From Muribaculaceae bacterium (GTDB taxonomy: Bacteria > Bacteroidota > Bacteroidia > Bacteroidales > Muribaculaceae): DNA of 37,092 nucleotides. Shown here one piece after another: positions 22,058 to 30,860 of the stretch. The translations under genes were made by a program, and so were the position numbers. Location: contig JAFLTX010000015.1 of NCBI GenBank assembly GCA_022509145.1, positions 1 to 37,092 on the forward strand, written 5' to 3'. Under the pieces are notes generated by a model. That model ran no database searches. It worked only from the letters and a program-made list of their open reading frames with translations, and was not told where the DNA came from. Each line of letters opens with the position of its first letter. The stretch's first letter is position 1.

Positions 22058-24532
22058 ATGGATATATCATACAACTGGCTTAAACGCTTCATCGATTTTT
22101 CCCTCTCGCCGCGTGATCTTGCGGCCACTCTCACATCGCTGGGGCTCGAATGCGATAAGGTAGAAGAGATTGAATCCATCAAAGGCGGCCTCAGAGGGGT
22201 CGTGATAGGCAAAGTGCTCACCTGCGCCGACCATCCCGACTCTGACCACCTTCACGTCACCACCGTCGACCTCGGAGGCTCCGAGCCCGTGCAGATCGTT
22301 TGCGGGGCGCCCAACGTGGCCGCAGGGCAGACCGTGGTGGTGGCTACAATCGGCACCGTCCTCTACGACGGCGACAAAGAATTCCAGATCAAGAAATCAA
22401 AGATTCGGGGTGTGGAAAGCTTCGGGATGATATGCGCCGAAGACGAGCTCGGCCTCGGCGCCTCTCACGACGGCATCATGGTGCTCCCCGAAGAGATAAC
22501 CCCCGGAACCCCCGCCGCCGAATACTTCAACGTCAAAAGCGACTGGCGCCTCGAAGTGGAGCTCACGCCCAACCGTGTGGACGCGGCCAGCCATTACGGC
22601 ACGGCCCGCGACCTGCGCGCCCGCCTGATACGCGACGGTGTGGACGCAGCCCGGAGCGAGCTGCGCCTCCCCTCGGCAAGCGACTTCGCCCCCGCCCGCC
22701 AAGACGGCGCCGTAGCCGTGCAGGTAGACGACTCCGAAGGCTGCCCGCGCTATTGCGGCGTAACCGTGCGAGGAGTGAAAGTGGCCGAATCGCCCGAATG
22801 GCTCCGCCAGCTCCTCACCGCCGCCGGACAACGGCCCGTGAACAACATCGTAGACATCACCAACTACATACTGCTCGGCCTCGGCCAACCCCTCCACAGC
22901 TTTGACCTCGACAAGATAAGCGGCGGAAAGATTGTGGTGCGCACATGCCCGGCCGGCACCAAATTCACAACCCTCGACGGAGTGGAGCATACCCTCCATG
23001 AAGCCGACCTCATGATCTGCGACGACGAGAAGCCCATGTGCATCGCCGGCGTCTTCGGAGGCCTCGACAGCGGCATCACCGACGCCACCACCAACGTCTT
23101 CATCGAAAGCGCATGGTTCAACCCCACACGCGTGCGCCGCACGGCGCGACGCCACGGCCTGAGCACCGACTCCTCATTCCGCTACGAAAGAGGCACCGAC
23201 CCGCTCATGCCCCCCTACGCCGCACGCCTCGCAGCCGTAATGATCCGCGAGATCGCCGGCGGTGAAATCTGCGGAGACCTCGTCGACATCTATCCCCGAC
23301 CCGTGCAGCCCGCCAAAATCGACTTCTCGCTCAGCTACTGCGACAACCTCATCGGAAAGAAGATTCCCCGCGAACTGGTGATCCTCATACTCAAGGCCCT
23401 CGACATCGATGTGGAAGAAACCGCCGACGCCGACATCCTGCGCCTCACGCTGCCGCCCTACCGCGTAGACGTAACCAGGCCTTGCGACATAGTGGAAGAA
23501 ATCCTGCGCGTCTACGGCTACAACAACGTCGAGACTCCCGCGCGCATGAACGCCACACTCTCCAACAAAGCCGAAACCGACATCAGCTACGAGATGGAGC
23601 AGGCCGTGGCCGACATGCTCTCGGCACGCGGATTTGCCGAAATCCTCAACAACTCCCTCAGCGCCATCCGCTACTACCGCGACAACGAACGCCACCCGGA
23701 AGAGACTGCCGTAAAACTCCTCAACCCCCTGTCGGGCGACCTCGGAGCCATGCGCAAGACCCTCCTCTACGGCGGCCTCGAGACTATAGCCCACAACATC
23801 AACCGCAAAGCCTCCGACCTGCTCCTCTACGAGTTTGGCAACGTCTACGACTTCAACCCCGCCAAAGCCGACCCCGAGAAGCCCCTCAAGGCCTTCGCCG
23901 AGCACTACAGCCTCGCCCTCTGGGCCACCGGCAACTCGCAGCCCGCGTCGTGGAACGGCCCGGCACGCCATGCCGACGTCTACCTGCTGAAGGCCGCGGT
24001 AGAAGACATCCTACGCCGACTCGGAATCCCCGAGAAAAGCCTGGAATGGGCCCAGGACAGCGACCCCGTCTTCTCCTCGCGCCTCACAGTCAAGACCAAG
24101 AGCGGAGTGCTCATCGGCGAGCTTGGCATCCTGCGCAAGAAAATCCTGCGACCCTTCGACATAGAGCAGGAAACGGCTTACGCCGAAATCCATTGGGGCA
24201 ACCTCTTCAAAGCAGCATCACGCGTGAAAGTGGAATTCTCGCCCCTGCCGAAAACCCTCCCCGTGCGCCGCGACCTCGCGCTGCTCCTCTACCGCAACGT
24301 GCGCTTCGACAAAGTGGAGGCAATCGTGCGCAAAAACGGCGGCAAACTCCTCAGCGGAATCACCCTCTTCGACGTCTACGAAGGGAAAAACCTCCCCGAA
24401 GGGAAGAAATCTTACGCCGTGGCCATAACCCTCCACGACGAAGAGAAAACCCTCAAAGACGCCCAGATCGACGCCGTAATGCGAAAAATCACCGACGCCC
24501 TCGCCAAAGAGCTCGGAGCATCACTCAGATAA
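22058..24532 (+). CDS. pheT: Phenylalanyl-tRNA synthetase beta subunit
   Basis: 824 residues, full length for PheT. It opens with ISYNWLKRFIDF, has the EMAP-type tRNA-binding domain at about 40-150 (VVIGKVLTCADHPDSDHLHV and QIVCGAPNV), the B3/B4 editing domain at about 215-390 (NNIVDITNYILLGLGQPLHSFD, with RHGLSTDSSFRYERGTDP), the B5 domain at about 405-480 and a C-terminal ferredoxin-fold anticodon-binding domain at about 730-824 (PVRRDLALLL). It pairs with PheS, encoded elsewhere, to charge tRNA-Phe. It is transcribed divergently from psd; the YebC-family gene follows 33 bp later. Confidence 0.96.
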   Translation: MDISYNWLKRFIDFSLSPRDLAATLTSLGLECDKVEEIESIKGGLRGVVIGKVLTCADHPDSDHLHVTTVDLGGSEPVQIVCGAPNVAAGQTVVVATIGTVLYDGDKEFQIKKSKIRGVESFGMICAEDELGLGASHDGIMVLPEEITPGTPAAEYFNVKSDWRLEVELTPNRVDAASHYGTARDLRARLIRDGVDAARSELRLPSASDFAPARQDGAVAVQVDDSEGCPRYCGVTVRGVKVAESPEWLRQLLTAAGQRPVNNIVDITNYILLGLGQPLHSFDLDKISGGKIVVRTCPAGTKFTTLDGVEHTLHEADLMICDDEKPMCIAGVFGGLDSGITDATTNVFIESAWFNPTRVRRTARRHGLSTDSSFRYERGTDPLMPPYAARLAAVMIREIAGGEICGDLVDIYPRPVQPAKIDFSLSYCDNLIGKKIPRELVILILKALDIDVEETADADILRLTLPPYRVDVTRPCDIVEEILRVYGYNNVETPARMNATLSNKAETDISYEMEQAVADMLSARGFAEILNNSLSAIRYYRDNERHPEETAVKLLNPLSGDLGAMRKTLLYGGLETIAHNINRKASDLLLYEFGNVYDFNPAKADPEKPLKAFAEHYSLALWATGNSQPASWNGPARHADVYLLKAAVEDILRRLGIPEKSLEWAQDSDPVFSSRLTVKTKSGVLIGELGILRKKILRPFDIEQETAYAEIHWGNLFKAASRVKVEFSPLPKTLPVRRDLALLLYRNVRFDKVEAIVRKNGGKLLSGITLFDVYEGKNLPEGKKSYAVAITLHDEEKTLKDAQIDAVMRKITDALAKELGASLR

Positions 24533-24565
24533 TCAAAAACTTGAAAATAAAAACAACCTGAAAAA

Positions 24566-25282
24566 ATGGGAAGAGCATTTGAATACAGAAAAGCCCGCAA
24601 ACTGAAAAGATGGGGCAACATGAGCCGCACGTTTACACGCATCGGCAAAGAAATCACCATAGCAGCGAAAGCCGGAGGTCCCGACCCCGACATGAACCCG
24701 CGCCTCAGAGTGCTGATGCAGAACGCAAAAGCCGCCAACATGCCCAAAGACACCGTGGAAAGAGCCATCAAGAAAGCCACCGACAAAGACGCCGGCGACT
24801 ACAAGGAAATCGTATACGAAGGATACGGCCCCCACGGCATCGCAATCGTAGTGGAGACAGCCACCGACAACAACCAGCGCACAGTGGCCAACGTGCGCTC
24901 CTACTTCAACAAGCACGGTGGCAGCCTCGGCACCCAGGGATCCCTCTCGTTCCTCTTCGACCATAAAAGCGTATTCCACATCAAACCCGCCGAAAGCCTC
25001 GACCCCGAAGAATTCGAACTCGAACTCATGGACTTCGAAGCCGAACTCGAGCAAGACGAGGAAGAATGGCTCATCTACGGCGCCTTCGAGCAGTTTGCCA
25101 ACCTCCAGAAATTCCTCGAAGAGAAAGGCGTGGAGATCGTGTCGGCCGAATTCGAGCGCATCCCCACCGACTATAAGGAAGTGACCCCCGAGCAGCGCGA
25201 AGCCATCGAGAAGCTCCTCGACAAATTCGAAGACGACGAAGACGTCCAGAACGTCTTCCACAACATGAAAGAAGACGAATAA
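24566..25282 (+). CDS. YebC/PmpR-family protein
   Basis: A 238-residue YebC/TACO1-family protein. The N-terminal block GRAFEYRKARKLKRWGNMSRTFTRIGKEI and the RVLMQNAKAANMPKDTVERAIKKA helices are characteristic, as is YEGYGPHGIAIVVE followed by NRTVANVRS-like residues. The family is annotated as DNA-binding regulators, and members have more recently been tied to helping ribosomes through difficult proline-rich sequences. It is probably co-transcribed with pheT, which suits a translation role. The C-terminal tail is very acidic. Confidence 0.92.
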   Translation: MGRAFEYRKARKLKRWGNMSRTFTRIGKEITIAAKAGGPDPDMNPRLRVLMQNAKAANMPKDTVERAIKKATDKDAGDYKEIVYEGYGPHGIAIVVETATDNNQRTVANVRSYFNKHGGSLGTQGSLSFLFDHKSVFHIKPAESLDPEEFELELMDFEAELEQDEEEWLIYGAFEQFANLQKFLEEKGVEIVSAEFERIPTDYKEVTPEQREAIEKLLDKFEDDEDVQNVFHNMKEDE

Positions 25283-25304
25283 TCAGATATCAACCCCCTG
25301 CCAA

Positions 25305-25346
25305 CTGAAATCTGAAATCTGACAACTGACAACTGACAACTGACAA
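25305..25346. repeat. Heptamer tandem repeat CTGA(AAT/CAA)
   Basis: Six head-to-tail 7-bp units: two CTGAAAT then four CTGACAA, followed by a decayed CTTATAA. It lies in the gap between the YebC-family gene and the accessory region, and is non-coding. There are no spacers, so it is not a CRISPR array. Confidence 0.85.
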
Positions 25347-25365
25347 CTTATAATTGATATTTGCT

Positions 25366-25404
25366 AAAGGGTTGGAGCCGATATCCCTCTCGCTCCAACC
25401 CTTT
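25366..25404 (+). terminator. 13-bp hairpin terminator
   Basis: AAAGGGTTGGAGC at 25366-25378 pairs perfectly with GCTCCAACCCTTT at 25392-25404. The A/T ends of the stem supply a short T-run on the plus strand. It closes the pheT-yebC transcript before the accessory region. Confidence 0.7.
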
Positions 25405-25442
25405 CCATTAGTTAAAAATCAAAGGGCGTCCCTAAAGAAACA

Positions 25443-26543
25443 ATGCGCAAAGAAACCGATTTAATCAACTTCTTTGAAGAAGGAACTAAGATTCTGAGAT
25501 ACTCAAACCCCTCTTTCAACATCTTTGAAATGCTCGGCCAGTCGGCCAGAGAGTTGACCCACTCTGCCTTCATTGCAGGATTATTGAATCCCAAAGGGAA
25601 TCACGGAATGGGAACTGGTTTTCTAGATCTTTTCTTAAAGAGGTTCAACGTGCCCGATTTCGAGCCGGCTTCCGCTGAAATTATTGTGGAAAAAGACTGT
25701 GGATTGGAACGAGAAGAAGGTGGGCGACATCTCGGAGGCAGAATTGACATTTTCATTCAAGACAAAAATGAAAACACCATTGTGATTGAGAATAAAATAT
25801 ATGCTGCCGATCAGGATTATCAACTGGAGCGATATTGGAATTCCACAAACCGCAAAGCATCTGTTTTTTATCTCACTCTTGACGGACGCAAGCCAAGCAG
25901 AAATAGTTGTGGCAATATCCCAGATGGCTTTTATAATTGCATCTCTTACTCTGAAATAAAAGATTGGTTAAAGGATTGCATCAATTTGAAAGAATGCGGT
26001 TCTGACGTTTCATTTGCAATCAATCACTATATGAATACCATAGACTCCCTTATTTCTGACTTAGAATTGGAGAAATTCATAACAAAATCATTTAAGAATC
26101 TCCGGCTCGCATTGGCTGTGGCAAACCATGCCGACACCATAAGAGAAAATATCCGCGAACGTTTCATGAATTGGTTTGCCGAACATTTAAAGGAAACGTG
26201 GAGGCTAAGCGATATTCCCGCGGTTTTCTCCGAAAAGAAAGAGAAAATTTTTACAGTGGACTATGCAGGAGAAAAGTTAGATTTCTGCCTTGACCATAAC
26301 ATCTACGTGAGGCTGTATAAAGACAAGGATGCAGAGAAATGCCTATCTCTCGACAGGTATTGGCATCCTTACAGCGCAAACGGGAGTCCCTATCGGGCAT
26401 GGAAATATTTAGAAATAGATGGGGATACCATCAACTTCTACGACTTTAATGCAAACGCGTATCTCTGGCTGGATAAGGAAACCATGTTTAAGGAGAAGCT
26501 CAACTTGGAACTTTCCCAGCTCCTCAACGAAATTAACATATAA
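25443..26543 (+). CDS. PD-(D/E)XK nuclease-superfamily protein (PDDEXK_4-like)
   Basis: A 366-residue AT-rich gene. The core is near residues 98-130: GGRIDIFIQ with D102, then VIENKIYA with E116 and K118, and QDYQLERYWN after it, a D-x13-ExK nuclease signature with the trailing Q typical of the PDDEXK_4 group. The ELTHSAFIAGLLNPKGNHG segment near 37-55 also recurs in that group. The last 200 residues are not recognised. Such proteins are found in defence islands and beside restriction systems, but their targets are mostly unknown. It stands alone between a terminator and a decayed gene fragment. Sequence composition differs from the pheT side, which suggests acquisition by transfer. Confidence 0.72.
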   Translation: MRKETDLINFFEEGTKILRYSNPSFNIFEMLGQSARELTHSAFIAGLLNPKGNHGMGTGFLDLFLKRFNVPDFEPASAEIIVEKDCGLEREEGGRHLGGRIDIFIQDKNENTIVIENKIYAADQDYQLERYWNSTNRKASVFYLTLDGRKPSRNSCGNIPDGFYNCISYSEIKDWLKDCINLKECGSDVSFAINHYMNTIDSLISDLELEKFITKSFKNLRLALAVANHADTIRENIRERFMNWFAEHLKETWRLSDIPAVFSEKKEKIFTVDYAGEKLDFCLDHNIYVRLYKDKDAEKCLSLDRYWHPYSANGSPYRAWKYLEIDGDTINFYDFNANAYLWLDKETMFKEKLNLELSQLLNEINI

Positions 26544-26593
26544 GCTCCTCACAAATAGCCCAAACCCTTTTCAGCGTTTAGACAGTCCAACTC

Positions 26594-26775
26594 CACGCAG
26601 GGAATCACCATAGGCCTTTAGTTTCACCCAGGGATGGGAGCCGGCACCCGTGAGCTGGTACGCCCAGTCAGATTTTTCTTTTGATGGAGAGGGGGAGCTT
26701 TTCCAGAGCGCCCATAACCTCATCGGCGGCTTTCTCTGAAAGGACCATGTCGATGCTCCTCTCTTGGGCCACGAA
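26594..26775. repeat. Direct repeat flanking the RtcB-PrfH cassette, left copy
   Basis: About 180 bp matching 30861-31041 in the same orientation, roughly 90% identical by eye. The best-conserved part, from 26668 on, is the 3' coding end of the unknown gene that is intact at 30934-31359; the rest corresponds to sequence downstream of that gene. The two copies enclose the ATPase-rtcB-prfH-dprA-like cluster. Confidence 0.85.
26668..26775 (-). pseudogene. 3' fragment of the unknown gene found intact at 30934
   Basis: The minus strand encodes ERSIDMVLSEKAADEVM and ends LPLSIKRKI before a stop, differing from the end of the 30934-31359 product at only three of about 35 residues. Upstream of this the similarity stops, and a TAA appears about 50 bases further on, so no start or N-terminal part remains. 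It is a detached gene end. Confidence 0.85.
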
Positions 26776-26958
26776 TGCAAGGATGCCGGAATGGTCCACC
26801 TGCAAGAACTGATTGAAACAGCTGTCAAAACACTGTTATAATAGTATTCACCGCTGCTTGCATTGCTGACTGAGAAAGAATAACGACGGCATATCCCGAA
26901 AAATAATATTTTGTGTGTAAAATTTATATTCTGTAGAAGATAAAATCAAGATTTTTAT

Positions 26959-26966
26959 TAATTTTG
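26959..26966 (+). promoter_or_regulatory. -7 box before the ATPase gene
   Basis: TAATTTTG matches TAnnTTTG and lies 27 nt before the ATG at 26994. There is no convincing TTTG at -33. The surrounding 150 bases are very AT-rich. It is the only promoter-like site found for the four-gene cluster. Confidence 0.45.
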
Positions 26967-26993
26967 TATTTTATAAACTACAAATCGCCAGAT

Positions 26994-28202
26994 ATGAATT
27001 TAATCCAAAGACCTTTTTACCAAAATAAGATTGAAAAAAATCTTGGCAAGAACACAATCATTATTTTAACGGGGCAAAGAAGAGTGGGAAAAAGTTTTCT
27101 CCTCAGGATGCTGCGCGACAAGGTGATGGCAGAAGGCTTGGGAAACGTTATTTTCATTGATAAGGAGAAATCGGAATTCGACAACATCTCCTCCTATCAA
27201 GAGTTAAATAAGTATATCGAAAATCATCTGGACAAGACCCGGAAAAATTTTATTTTGATAGATGAAATCCAAGACATAAAGGATTTTGAGAAATCTTTAA
27301 GAAACTATTATGAGGATGACGATGTTGAGATCGTAGTTACGGGCTCCAATTCCAGAATGCTTAGTAGCGATTTGAGTACGTTGATCGGCGGACGTTACAA
27401 AGAAATTCACATCTTTCCTTTAAGTTATCCGGAATTTCTGGAGTTTAATCATTTGAAAGATTCTGATGCTGCTTTGATCAAGTATATAAATCGGGGCGGA
27501 TTGCCGGGGATGATATTGAGAGGGGACGATGAATCCGAAATCCGGGAGTATCAAAGAGATGTCTACAACACAGCACTGTTGAAAGACATCATTATGAGAA
27601 ACGAAATTAGGAACGCTCCGTTCTTGGAAAACCTCGTCAAGTATTTAGCTGATAATACAGGAAAACTTGTGTCGGCAAGCAACATCAGCAAATTTATGAA
27701 TTCTTCCGGAAACCCGGTAACTACATCTGCTATCCTCTCCTACTTGAAATATCTATGTGAGGCGTTTCTTGTAGAAAGAGTCGGAAGATTTGACATTCAC
27801 GGGAAACGCCTGTTTGAGAGCAATGATAAATATTATTTTGAAGATCACGGCATAAGAAATGCCATCACAGGTGGTAAGAGGGAAGGTGATATTGAAAAGG
27901 TGATTGAAAATATAGTTTATTCCCACCTCATAAGAGCCGGTTATGACGTCAAGGTGGGACAACTGAGAAATGGAGAAATTGACTTCGTAGCAACCAAACA
28001 CGATGGCAATCGGGCCTACATTCAGGCTTCATATATCATTGGTAACCAAGATACTTACAATCGTGAGTTTGGCAACTTAAAGGCAATTCAAGATAATTAT
28101 CCGAAGTATGTGGTGTCCGTATCTCCATTGTTAAATGAGAGTGAAGACGAAGGGATCCGGCACCTCCACTTACGAAAATTCTTAATGGAAGGAATTAAAT
28201 GA
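26994..28202 (+). CDS. AAA_14/DUF4143 ATPase
   Basis: 402 residues from the ATG at 26994; an in-frame TTG at 26964 overlaps the promoter box and is unlikely. Walker A is GQRRVGKS at 27-34, Walker B ILIDEIQ at about 87-93, followed by VTGSNSRMLSSDL and FPLSYPEFLEF, the standard AAA_14 sequence. The DUF4143 half ends with GQLRNGEIDFVATK, which resembles the core strands of PD-(D/E)XK nucleases. Such ATPases are widespread in Bacteroidota, frequently mobile and poorly understood. The stop codon overlaps the rtcB start by 4 bp, so translation is probably coupled. The gene is clearly AT-richer than rtcB, so the joining may be recent. Whether it works with the RNA ligase is unknown. Confidence 0.85.
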   Translation: MNLIQRPFYQNKIEKNLGKNTIIILTGQRRVGKSFLLRMLRDKVMAEGLGNVIFIDKEKSEFDNISSYQELNKYIENHLDKTRKNFILIDEIQDIKDFEKSLRNYYEDDDVEIVVTGSNSRMLSSDLSTLIGGRYKEIHIFPLSYPEFLEFNHLKDSDAALIKYINRGGLPGMILRGDDESEIREYQRDVYNTALLKDIIMRNEIRNAPFLENLVKYLADNTGKLVSASNISKFMNSSGNPVTTSAILSYLKYLCEAFLVERVGRFDIHGKRLFESNDKYYFEDHGIRNAITGGKREGDIEKVIENIVYSHLIRAGYDVKVGQLRNGEIDFVATKHDGNRAYIQASYIIGNQDTYNREFGNLKAIQDNYPKYVVSVSPLLNESEDEGIRHLHLRKFLMEGIK

Positions 28203-29398
28203 TTATAGAAGGAAAACACGCTAAGGCAGAGATTTTTACGGAAAATATCGAGGCGCAGGCACTGCAATGGGTGCGGAATCTAACCGACCATCCGGCATTC
28301 ACCGGAATGAAGATAGTGCAGATGCCCGACGTGCATGCCGGCAACAGTTGCAATGTGGGTACGGCATATCGCATCGGAGCCTATCTCAACCCTGACCATG
28401 TGGGCGGCGACATCGGTTGCACTATCTCCATGCACCGCCTGTCTGCTCCGGTATCGCCTGAGAATTTCCAGGTGCTCGACCATAGAATCCGCGAGGCGAT
28501 GCCCACTGGCAAGAATATCTGCGCCAAAAACTCTCTCAACGAGAAGGAGTTTTTCAAGTTTCTCACTTCGCAATACCGCAAGGCACGCTCCTCTGCCCCG
28601 GACTTGATTGACGAGATCCCAAGAATCGACGCCCGCTTTATAAGCGATTTCTGCCGCAGAATAAAACTGCAGGAGGGAATTTTCTACAAGAGCATCGGTT
28701 CGCTGGGGGGAGGCAATCATTTCGTGGAATATGGCGAAGATGCGGAATCAGGCGACGGATGGCTCACCATCCATTGCGGCTCTCGAAATCTCGGCACAAA
28801 GGTAGCGGCGCACTGGCATAATATCGCCAACAACCCAAAACGCGCCGACATGATCGGGTTCCTTTGGGACGACACCCTGAGGGGCTACCTCTCCGACATG
28901 GTGATAGCGCAGGCGTACGCACTCTACAACCATCACGTGATCCGCGACAGAATTTTCGCCATCATCAAGAAACTCAACAAGGCCAAATGTGAGGAATCAG
29001 TCTTCACCACCCACAATTGCATCGACGTTTCGGAAGAAGCTCCGGTGCTGCGCAAGGGTGCCATCGACGCGAGCGAGGGCCGGAAGGTTGCAATCCCCTT
29101 CAACATGCGCGACGGCATCGCCATCTGCATAGGGAAAGGGAATGAAGAGTGGCTCAACACCGCTCCACACGGCGCCGGAAGGCTGCTCTCGCGCGCACAG
29201 GCCAAGAAGCAGATTTCCGTGGATGAATTCAAGGATACTATGTCAGGAATTTTCTCCACATCCGTAAGCGAAGGCACTCTCGACGAATCTCCCCAGGCCT
29301 ATAAGCCCATGGATGAAATCCTGAAGCTGATACAACCGACGGTAGAAGTAATCGCCATGGTAAAACCTAAACTCAATATCAAAGACCCCGGAGAATAA
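28199..29398 (+). CDS. rtcB: RtcB-type RNA ligase
   Basis: 399 residues of the RtcB fold. Metal and catalytic residues are visible: QMPDVHAG (41-48), GGDIGC (69-74; D71, C74), GSLGGGNHF (167-175; H174), IHCGSR (191-196; H192), H272, and APHGAGR (322-328), whose H324 corresponds to the guanylylated histidine. RtcB joins RNA 3'-phosphate or 2',3'-cyclic phosphate ends to 5'-OH ends using GTP and Mn2+. It is a short form, like the RtcB2 proteins paired with PrfH. It overlaps the ATPase gene by 4 bp and is followed 1 bp later by prfH. No archease gene is present. The likely job is resealing rRNA or tRNA cut by ribonuclease toxins. Confidence 0.95.
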   Translation: MIIEGKHAKAEIFTENIEAQALQWVRNLTDHPAFTGMKIVQMPDVHAGNSCNVGTAYRIGAYLNPDHVGGDIGCTISMHRLSAPVSPENFQVLDHRIREAMPTGKNICAKNSLNEKEFFKFLTSQYRKARSSAPDLIDEIPRIDARFISDFCRRIKLQEGIFYKSIGSLGGGNHFVEYGEDAESGDGWLTIHCGSRNLGTKVAAHWHNIANNPKRADMIGFLWDDTLRGYLSDMVIAQAYALYNHHVIRDRIFAIIKKLNKAKCEESVFTTHNCIDVSEEAPVLRKGAIDASEGRKVAIPFNMRDGIAICIGKGNEEWLNTAPHGAGRLLSRAQAKKQISVDEFKDTMSGIFSTSVSEGTLDESPQAYKPMDEILKLIQPTVEVIAMVKPKLNIKDPGE

Positions 29399-29399
29399 G

Positions 29400-30005
29400 A
29401 TGAAGACATTTGTTCAATTGACGGCGGGACGTGGCCCGGTGGAATGTGCAAGGGCGGTGACGCTCGTGTCGAAGGAGCTTCTGAAGGCATTTCCGGAGCT
29501 GAAGCTTATCGACTCAGAACCACACAATACTACCCCCGGCTGCTATATGTCGATGGTGTTTGAATCAGAAAATCTTATTCCTGATGAGAAGCGGAAGGAA
29601 TGGGAGGGGACTGTGCTTTGGCGTGCCACCAAGAATCCTTACCGCCCGGGCCATAAACGCGCCAATTGGTTTGTCGGCGTGAGCTTTTTCGACGAGAAGG
29701 AACTCCTGTCCATCAACGAAGCTGATATCGAATACACTACAAGCCGGAGCGGCGGCAAGGGTGGCCAGAATGTCAACAAGGTTGAGTCGGCTGTAAGGGC
29801 TACCCACCGCCCTACCGGCATCAGCGTGCGCTGCACAGAGGAGCGGTCGCAGCTCCAGAACAAGGAGAGGGCCCGCAAGCGTCTTCTGCTCAAGCTCCGG
29901 GAGCTCAACCTTCAGCAAGTAGATCAAACCCGCAACGAACACTGGGAGAAACACACCTCCCTTCAGCGCGGCGAGCCCGTCAGGAAATTTTCAGGACCGC
30001 TTTAA
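29400..30005 (+). CDS. prfH: Peptide chain release factor homologue PrfH
   Basis: A 201-residue class I release-factor relative. The peptidyl-hydrolysis motif GGQ is at 121-123 within [18 protein letters not shown], followed by a basic [12 protein letters not shown] helix. The stop-codon-reading domain of RF1/RF2 is lacking, as is usual for PrfH; the N-terminal 110 residues are of the PrfH type. PrfH is thought to release peptides from ribosomes damaged at the decoding centre so that the paired RtcB can repair the 16S rRNA. The start is 1 bp after the rtcB stop, in line with a dedicated two-gene module. Confidence 0.92.
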   Translation: MKTFVQLTAGRGPVECARAVTLVSKELLKAFPELKLIDSEPHNTTPGCYMSMVFESENLIPDEKRKEWEGTVLWRATKNPYRPGHKRANWFVGVSFFDEKELLSINEADIEYTTSRSGGKGGQNVNKVESAVRATHRPTGISVRCTEERSQLQNKERARKRLLLKLRELNLQQVDQTRNEHWEKHTSLQRGEPVRKFSGPL

Positions 30006-30032
30006 TTAAAACATCAATTATCAGATATCAAA

Positions 30033-30836
30033 ATGAAAGACGTGCAAGAGAAACTTGAAATAGATGAAGTGATGGCTTTGCAGCTGTCGGGTATGCCTGT
30101 GCGGGATATCATGAAATGCAACCTCGACAGGTTTGAGCAGTTGCTTGAATCCGATTCGCACCTGAATGGCTTTCTCGACAAGGCCAACAGTCTTCTCGAC
30201 CGTCAGGAAGCCCTGGGTATAGTTTCCATATCCTGTCAGGATGAGAGGTATCCCTCCCGGCTTCACGCTATCGGGGCAGACGCTCCGGCTTTGATTCATT
30301 GTCTCGGCAACATAGACCTTCTCGACGAGGAAAAAGCAGTGGCTATAATCGGGGCGCGTGCCGCCGACAAGGAGGGAAACACTAAGGCTTATCGGCTCGG
30401 TAAGGAATATGCAGAAAAGGGCTATGTAATCGTCAGTGGTCTGGCTTTGGGGTGCGACACATCGGCTCATATCGGCTGCCTGGATGCCGGCGGAAAGACG
30501 ATTGCCATAGTTGGCAACGGCCTCGATCTGACCCATCCGAAGGAGAATGTGATCCTTCAGCAACGCATCCTCGACAACGGAGGCCTCTTGCTTTCGGAAC
30601 AAGTAATAGGTGTCAAGGCCAATCCTACACGGCTTGTCGCAAGAAACCGACTGCAAGCAGCTTTGTCAGAAGCAGTTATACTTGCCCAATGCCCGGCTCA
30701 AAGCGGCAGTCTTCACACCATGCGCTTTGCCCGTCAGTATGGGAAGAGTTCTTACGCAGCGACATTCCCACGCAGAACGCCTGCCAACGCCGGCAACTAC
30801 TACTTGCTCGAGAATAACCTTGCCCAACCCCTCTAA
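30033..30836 (+). CDS. Short DprA/SMF-like Rossmann protein
   Basis: A 267-residue protein related to DprA. The Rossmann core spans about 100-240: AIIGARAADKEG at 104-115, VSGLALGCDTSAH at 134-146 (DprA: SGLArGiDtaAH), AIVGNGLDLTHP at 158-169, and ARNRLQAALSEAV then SGSLHTMRFARQYGK at 203-238. The first 90 residues are helical with QDERYPSRLHAI typical of the DprA approach to the core. The winged-helix C-terminus of competence DprA (full length about 370) is absent. It lies 27 bp after prfH and is likely in the same transcript. It could bind single-stranded nucleic acid or a nucleotide signal; SLOG-superfamily members do either. This is probably not the housekeeping dprA. Confidence 0.85.
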   Translation: MKDVQEKLEIDEVMALQLSGMPVRDIMKCNLDRFEQLLESDSHLNGFLDKANSLLDRQEALGIVSISCQDERYPSRLHAIGADAPALIHCLGNIDLLDEEKAVAIIGARAADKEGNTKAYRLGKEYAEKGYVIVSGLALGCDTSAHIGCLDAGGKTIAIVGNGLDLTHPKENVILQQRILDNGGLLLSEQVIGVKANPTRLVARNRLQAALSEAVILAQCPAQSGSLHTMRFARQYGKSSYAATFPRRTPANAGNYYLLENNLAQPL

Positions 30837-30860
30837 TCCATTGATAAATAACTTCCTGCC

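Noticed and set aside
25305..25346. CRISPR-like array
   Set aside because: Units of 7 bp are contiguous with no spacers and no cas gene is near.
26571..26828. 85-codon minus-strand open frame in the left direct repeat
   Set aside because: It is in a different frame from the real gene fragment. The frame that matches the intact gene's C-terminus (LPLSIKRKI) is the meaningful one and has no start, so I call it a pseudogene fragment.
30033..30836. Calling this gene the housekeeping dprA
   Set aside because: It is about 100 residues short, lacks the C-terminal winged helix and lies in an accessory cluster.
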